Below are positions 61,007 to 64,000 of a DNA stretch of 64,000 nt, piece after piece. The stretch comes from Saccharopolyspora galaxeae (GTDB taxonomy: Bacteria; Actinomycetota; Actinomycetes; Mycobacteriales; Pseudonocardiaceae): positions 186,001 to 250,000 of the forward strand of contig NZ_JADDUE010000001.1 of assembly GCF_016526145.1 (NCBI RefSeq), written 5' to 3'. Within the stretch, counting starts at the first letter, position 1. Each line of letters starts with the position of its first letter. The position numbers and the translations under genes are program-made. Below the pieces are notes generated by a model that saw only the letters and a list, made by a program, of their open reading frames with translations, was not told the origin of the DNA and made no database searches.

Positions 61007-61171
61007 TCAGCCGACGCTGCCCGCGCGTGCCTGGCGGGGCGGGAACAGGGCGAGCTGGCCGAGCGGGCGCGGCGTGGCTCGGCAGGACTCACAGTAGTGG
61101 GCGTGGCGCTGCCAGCAGCGGAATTCGGTTCCGCAGCGGGTGCAGGTGCGGACGGAGTGGGCGAACAGCAT
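61007..61171 (-). CDS. Small zinc-ribbon protein
   Basis: A 54-residue protein with two CxxC knuckles (CTRCGTEFRCWQRHAHYCESC), typical of a small zinc ribbon of the kind found in mobile-element or regulatory proteins. AGGAGG five bases before ATG 61171 and a hairpin after the stop make it convincing despite its size. Further in-frame starts upstream lack a Shine-Dalgarno. It borders a long gene-poor region with inverted repeats. Function unknown; nucleic-acid or protein binding is likely. Confidence 0.7.
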   Translation of the reverse strand: MLFAHSVRTCTRCGTEFRCWQRHAHYCESCRATPRPLGQLALFPPRQARAGSVG

Positions 61172-61573
61172 GGGTGCCTCCTGTAGGTCGTGGCGTGTGG
61201 CGAACTGATGGCGGGACCACACGAGGGGCGTGCAGGGTCCAGCCGCGTTTAGAAGAAGTTTTCGGCCGGACCGCTTCCTCAGAGTTTGGGAAAGCTGTGC
61301 GGTCCGGCCGGAAAGTTTTTCTGCGGCTTGACGCTGTGCGTTCCTCGTGTCGCCATCGGTTCAGTTCGCCGCTCGCTGCGACCGGCTTGGGAGACGCTTC
61401 ACGTTGCCCACGCAACCACGCCTGCACCTGGTGCGGGACTGCTGCCCACCGGCACCGGCGGGGCTGAGACCGCACCGGGGCACTTCACCGGACCACGCGG
61501 GTCGTAAAGGTGCCCTGTTGTGGGTAGCCAGCACTGGCGGGTCATGGAGTCTCCCCACACAATGGGTGCCTCG
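61172..61573. other. Gene-poor region with small dyad
   Basis: About 400 bp. No open frame shows coding bias. The dyad GCCAG-CA-CTGGC lies at 61527-61538. It leads into the long inverted repeat. Confidence 0.45.
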
Positions 61574-61711
61574 GTGTCCCCATCCCGTCGACCGGGCGCA
61601 GCCCGATCAGGACGGGTCAAGGGGTACCCGATGCACCCGGCCGAGTTTGCGCGCAGACTGCCCCTTGACCTGGCCTGATAGCCCTCGTGGCGGTCGACGG
61701 GGTGGGGACAC
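61574..61711. repeat. Long imperfect inverted repeat
   Basis: Left arm 61574-61624 and right arm 61661-61711 are inverted copies, about 40 of 51 positions matching, separated by 36 bp. Perfect blocks include GTGTCCCC, CGTCGACCG, ATCAGG and GGTCAAGGGG. The mismatched centre of each arm can itself form a small hairpin. It lies in a gene-poor stretch between the zinc-ribbon gene and an ABM gene. Confidence 0.85.
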
Positions 61712-61927
61712 ACCAAGCGATCACCCAAACAACCGGACACCACAGCTCCACCCCACCCATCCCGGAGACCGCCGGGGGCTTGGGGGCGGCGAGCGCCCCA
61801 GAACATCATTAAGCGATGTGCCCGGTATGCCACAGGTGAACGTTGGCCCTCCAGCGCCCGAGACACGCTAAAGGATCGGCTCGTAATACGGGTGGATTCT
61901 CCCCGCGCCGACGTGGATCATGGCGGC

Positions 61928-62224
61928 ATGATTCTCGAGCATGCCCTGCTGTACGTGGTACCCGGCCAAGAGAACGATTTCGAATTGGCATTCTCGGAGG
62001 CCAAAGCCATCATCGCGGCGATGCCTGGTTTTCGCAGCCTGCGCCTCTCACGCTGCATCGAACGGCTAAGTACCTACCTGCTGCTTGTCGAGTGGGAACA
62101 GCTTGAGGACCACACGGAGGGCTTCCGCTCCTCGCCCCAGTACCAGCAATGGCGAGCGCTGCTGCACCACTTCTACGACCCGTTCCCGAACGTCGAGCAC
62201 TACGAGCAGCTGCACACGGCCTGA
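61928..62224 (+). CDS. Antibiotic biosynthesis monooxygenase (ABM)-domain protein
   Basis: A 98-residue protein forming one ferredoxin-like ABM domain: LLYVVPGQENDFELAFSEAK, then AMPGFRSLRLSRCIERLSTY, LLLVEWEQLEDHTEGFRSSP, and a C-terminal helix with FYDPFPNVEHYE. ABM proteins oxidise polyketide-like quinones or act as heme-degrading or regulatory dimers. ATG 61928 is the natural start; an upstream in-frame start would add 12 residues. First gene of the atypical right-hand segment. Confidence 0.82.
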   Translation: MILEHALLYVVPGQENDFELAFSEAKAIIAAMPGFRSLRLSRCIERLSTYLLLVEWEQLEDHTEGFRSSPQYQQWRALLHHFYDPFPNVEHYEQLHTA

Positions 62225-62497
62225 CATTCGCTGGATAATCTGAAACGCCAGTACGGCCCGTCCATCTTTATATTGTCAATTGCAGACGGAAACGCAAACC
62301 CACACAATCGCTACCGAAAGTTCGGAACTGGTACTCGACATCTGAAGTCATCCTCACGAGCGCCACCTTCCGTAGGGGTTTGCTACCTGTGGCCCCTTGC
62401 GCCTTGCAAGTAAAGGCGCGAATGTTCTGCTGTGCTTAACGCTCTTGTTCGAGAAAATGTGATAGTAGAGGTGGGATATGCGGCTTATGCTTACTGT

Positions 62498-63409
62498 ATG
62501 CGATCCGGACATGCGGCGGTGGCGGCTACCGTCGCCCTGGTATGGGGTGTTAACTTCGTTGTGATCAATATTGGGCTGAAGCACTACCCGCCCTTGCTTT
62601 TCGCTGCGCTGCGCTTCGCTTTTGTAGCGATACCTGCCATCTTCTTTGTGCGAAAGCCAAGAATTGGATGGGTCCTGATTTTCCTGGTTGGCCTGTTTCT
62701 GGGGGTGGGCAATTTCGGACTATTGTTCTTGGGAATGCATCTGGGTATGCCCGCCGGGCTTTCATCGCTCATTCTGCAGTCACAGGCTGTTTTTACTCTG
62801 GTCTTCGGGAGTGTATTTCTGCGCGAACGCCCACGAGGCGCCGAGGTCACGGGGACTGTGGTGGCAACGGCCGGAGTCGCCATAATCGGAATCGGGACAG
62901 GAGATACTGTTCCTTTCATGGCTCTCCTGCTGGTTTTGGGTGGTGCGGCATCCTGGGCTGCAGCGAATGTCTGCATCCGATACGCCAAGGCAACTTCCAG
63001 CCTCGACCTGCTCATCTGGTCCAGTATCGTTCCGCCCATTCCGCTTGTCGCGCTGTCGGTAGTTGTGGAGAGTCCGGCGACCGTAGTGCATGCGTTGACC
63101 ACTATGGAATTCGCGCCAATCGCCGCGTTGGCCTACCTTGTCGTTCTGGCGACATTGTTCGGTTTCGGCGCCTGGAACTCACTGCTTCTTCGTTATCCGG
63201 CAAGTGTGGTCGCACCGTACTCTCTACTAGTGCCCGTGTTTGGCTTGCTCGCTGCATACGTGGTCCTCGGTGAGCGACCGTCGGCGGCATCGTTGTTGGG
63301 AGCAGCAGTCATTTTTGCCGGGGTATTTCTGGTCACTTGGTCTGGCAAACATCGCGGTATCCGCCAGAAGTGCCTCACTGTCGAGGGCCGAGAGATCGGT
63401 ACGTCATAA
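62498..63409 (+). CDS. EamA-family (DMT) transporter
   Basis: A 303-residue drug/metabolite transporter with ten helices in two EamA repeats. The first repeat opens AAVATVALVWGVNFVVINIG and ends near VAIIGIGTG; the second begins VLGGAASWAAANVCIRYAK and ends at LGERPSAASLLGAAVIFAG. Such carriers often export amino acids or metabolites. Codon use is less GC-rich than elsewhere in the window (many A/T third positions), suggesting recent acquisition. ATG 62498 is chosen; GTG 62471 is possible. Confidence 0.88.
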   Translation: MRSGHAAVAATVALVWGVNFVVINIGLKHYPPLLFAALRFAFVAIPAIFFVRKPRIGWVLIFLVGLFLGVGNFGLLFLGMHLGMPAGLSSLILQSQAVFTLVFGSVFLRERPRGAEVTGTVVATAGVAIIGIGTGDTVPFMALLLVLGGAASWAAANVCIRYAKATSSLDLLIWSSIVPPIPLVALSVVVESPATVVHALTTMEFAPIAALAYLVVLATLFGFGAWNSLLLRYPASVVAPYSLLVPVFGLLAAYVVLGERPSAASLLGAAVIFAGVFLVTWSGKHRGIRQKCLTVEGREIGTS

Positions 63410-63599
63410 CGACTGTGCAGTACGAGCCCCCGGACGGTAATGCACTAACGCCGCATCCGCCTCGTTAACCAGCCGAGCCGTACCTCAGCATCCGGCGTCG
63501 CTGTTCGCTAGCTCGATTTATCCACACCAGCATGGCGAAATCTGACTCGTACCGCGAGCCGCTATTGCTGTTCTGTGGACCCACGGAAAGGAGATGCTT

Positions 63600-63848
63600 A
63601 TGCACGTGCACACACGATTCATAAGAGCTTGGGGAAGGATTCACAAATTTTTCCTATCTAGTATCCAATTGTGGGCGAAGGTACTTCAGCAGCACCGGCC
63701 ATGGGAAGAAGAGTGGCTTAAGTGGACAAGCTCGCCCGAGGGTACGGAACTGCGAGGATCGGTAATCCCACCACTTGGACAGCACGACCGCCAATGGATG
63801 AAAAGACACCACCGAGTCCGGACGGGTCGTGACTGGCCCCTGTGCTAG
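63600..63848 (+). CDS. Small hypothetical protein of the atypical segment
   Basis: An 82-residue protein, rich in Arg, Trp and His, beginning MHVHTRFIRAWGRIHKFF and including WEEEWLKWTSSPEG. No family or membrane helix. AAAGGAG lies six bases before ATG 63600 and supports translation. Codon use is mixed, as in the neighbouring EamA gene. A 7-bp hairpin follows at 63863-63878. Confidence 0.55.
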   Translation: MHVHTRFIRAWGRIHKFFLSSIQLWAKVLQQHRPWEEEWLKWTSSPEGTELRGSVIPPLGQHDRQWMKRHHRVRTGRDWPLC

Positions 63849-63862
63849 GCGTGGTCGGCTGT

Positions 63863-63878
63863 AGCTGGTTCACCAGCT
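63863..63878 (+). terminator. Small hairpin after the last gene
   Basis: 7-bp perfect stem with 2-nt loop, 14 bp after the stop of the 82-residue gene. Loop is very short, so function is uncertain. Confidence 0.35.
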
Positions 63879-64000
63879 CGTCGTGCAACAGAAGCGCACA
63901 ACCAGGCACCCTTATAGTGGATCTACGGAACTTTCGGGAGAATCAAGTCCGGCAGCAAGACGTAAATGCGTGATGGTATGACCAAAAAGTGGAGTCAGGG

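Noticed and set aside
61399-61866. Long open frames across the inverted-repeat region on both strands
   Set aside because: Proline/arginine-rich translations without bias or motifs; they arise from repetitive GC-rich non-coding sequence.
1-64000. CRISPR arrays, insertion sequences, rRNA
   Set aside because: No regularly spaced 20-40 bp repeats, no transposase-like frames and no rRNA-like sequence were seen.
63978-64000. ATG at 63978 opening a frame to the window end
   Set aside because: Only seven codons visible and no good Shine-Dalgarno; cannot be supported as a gene.

Overview
The window is chromosomal DNA from a high-GC actinomycete. Heavy GC3 codon use, frequent GTG starts, 1-8 bp start/stop overlaps, an XRE-TPR regulator, dodecin, a fused CydDC exporter, WXG100-like proteins and SEC-C/DUF5926 and DUF485-symporter units fit a Pseudonocardiaceae-type genome, possibly Saccharopolyspora. 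That placement is inference from gene content.

Layout. 0-5 kb: the end of an unknown gene, two strong hairpins, and an XRE-TPR regulator divergent from two small genes and followed by a phosphotransferase. 4.9-6.1 kb: a copper pair (CopC-like and YcnI-like). 6.9-12.4 kb: an osmoprotectant operon joining a BCCT carrier to a four-gene OpuC-type ABC importer. 12.7-17.6 kb: an Smr-like protein, a basic coiled-coil protein, a RecB-like nuclease, and an ADH/SDR pair. 17.8-20.6 kb: a type VII-secretion-like cluster with a repeat-rich WXG protein. 20.7-28.2 kb: UDP-glucose dehydrogenase, a cluster of DnaA-box-like 9-mers between convergent genes, a three-gene two-component operon, and a methyltransferase-GT2-GT4 fusion. 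28.3-34.2 kb: a SHOCT-like membrane protein, an acyltransferase, MsrA, an LPMO, dodecin, tRNA-Gly and a PPOX enzyme. 34.2-43.1 kb: an Fpg/Nei glycosylase, a LytS kinase, an S49 peptidase, a LytTR regulator and two small-membrane-protein/SSS-symporter pairs. 43.2-47.8 kb: rhodanese, DUF4328, DUF5926, cupin, an ECF sigma factor with a membrane partner, and ferritin. 48-51.5 kb: arginine deiminase, a CPBP protein and a DUF2470 protein behind a good IdeR box. 51.9-54.7 kb: a fumarylacetoacetase operon. 54.8-60.7 kb: cydA-cydB-cydDC behind three GGAC-N4/5-GTCC dyads.

From about 61 kb the character changes. There is a 54-residue zinc-ribbon gene, a long gene-poor stretch with a 51-bp imperfect inverted repeat, and then visibly less GC-rich genes (ABM monooxygenase, EamA exporter, an orphan 82-residue protein). 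This looks like an acquired segment or the edge of an island.

The signals most worth following are non-coding: the DnaA-box cluster near 22.3 kb, the dyads before cydA, the iron boxes before the DUF2470 gene and (weaker) before ferritin, and the inverted repeat near 61.6 kb. Among proteins, the repeat-rich WXG protein and the three-domain methyltransferase/glycosyltransferase stand out.
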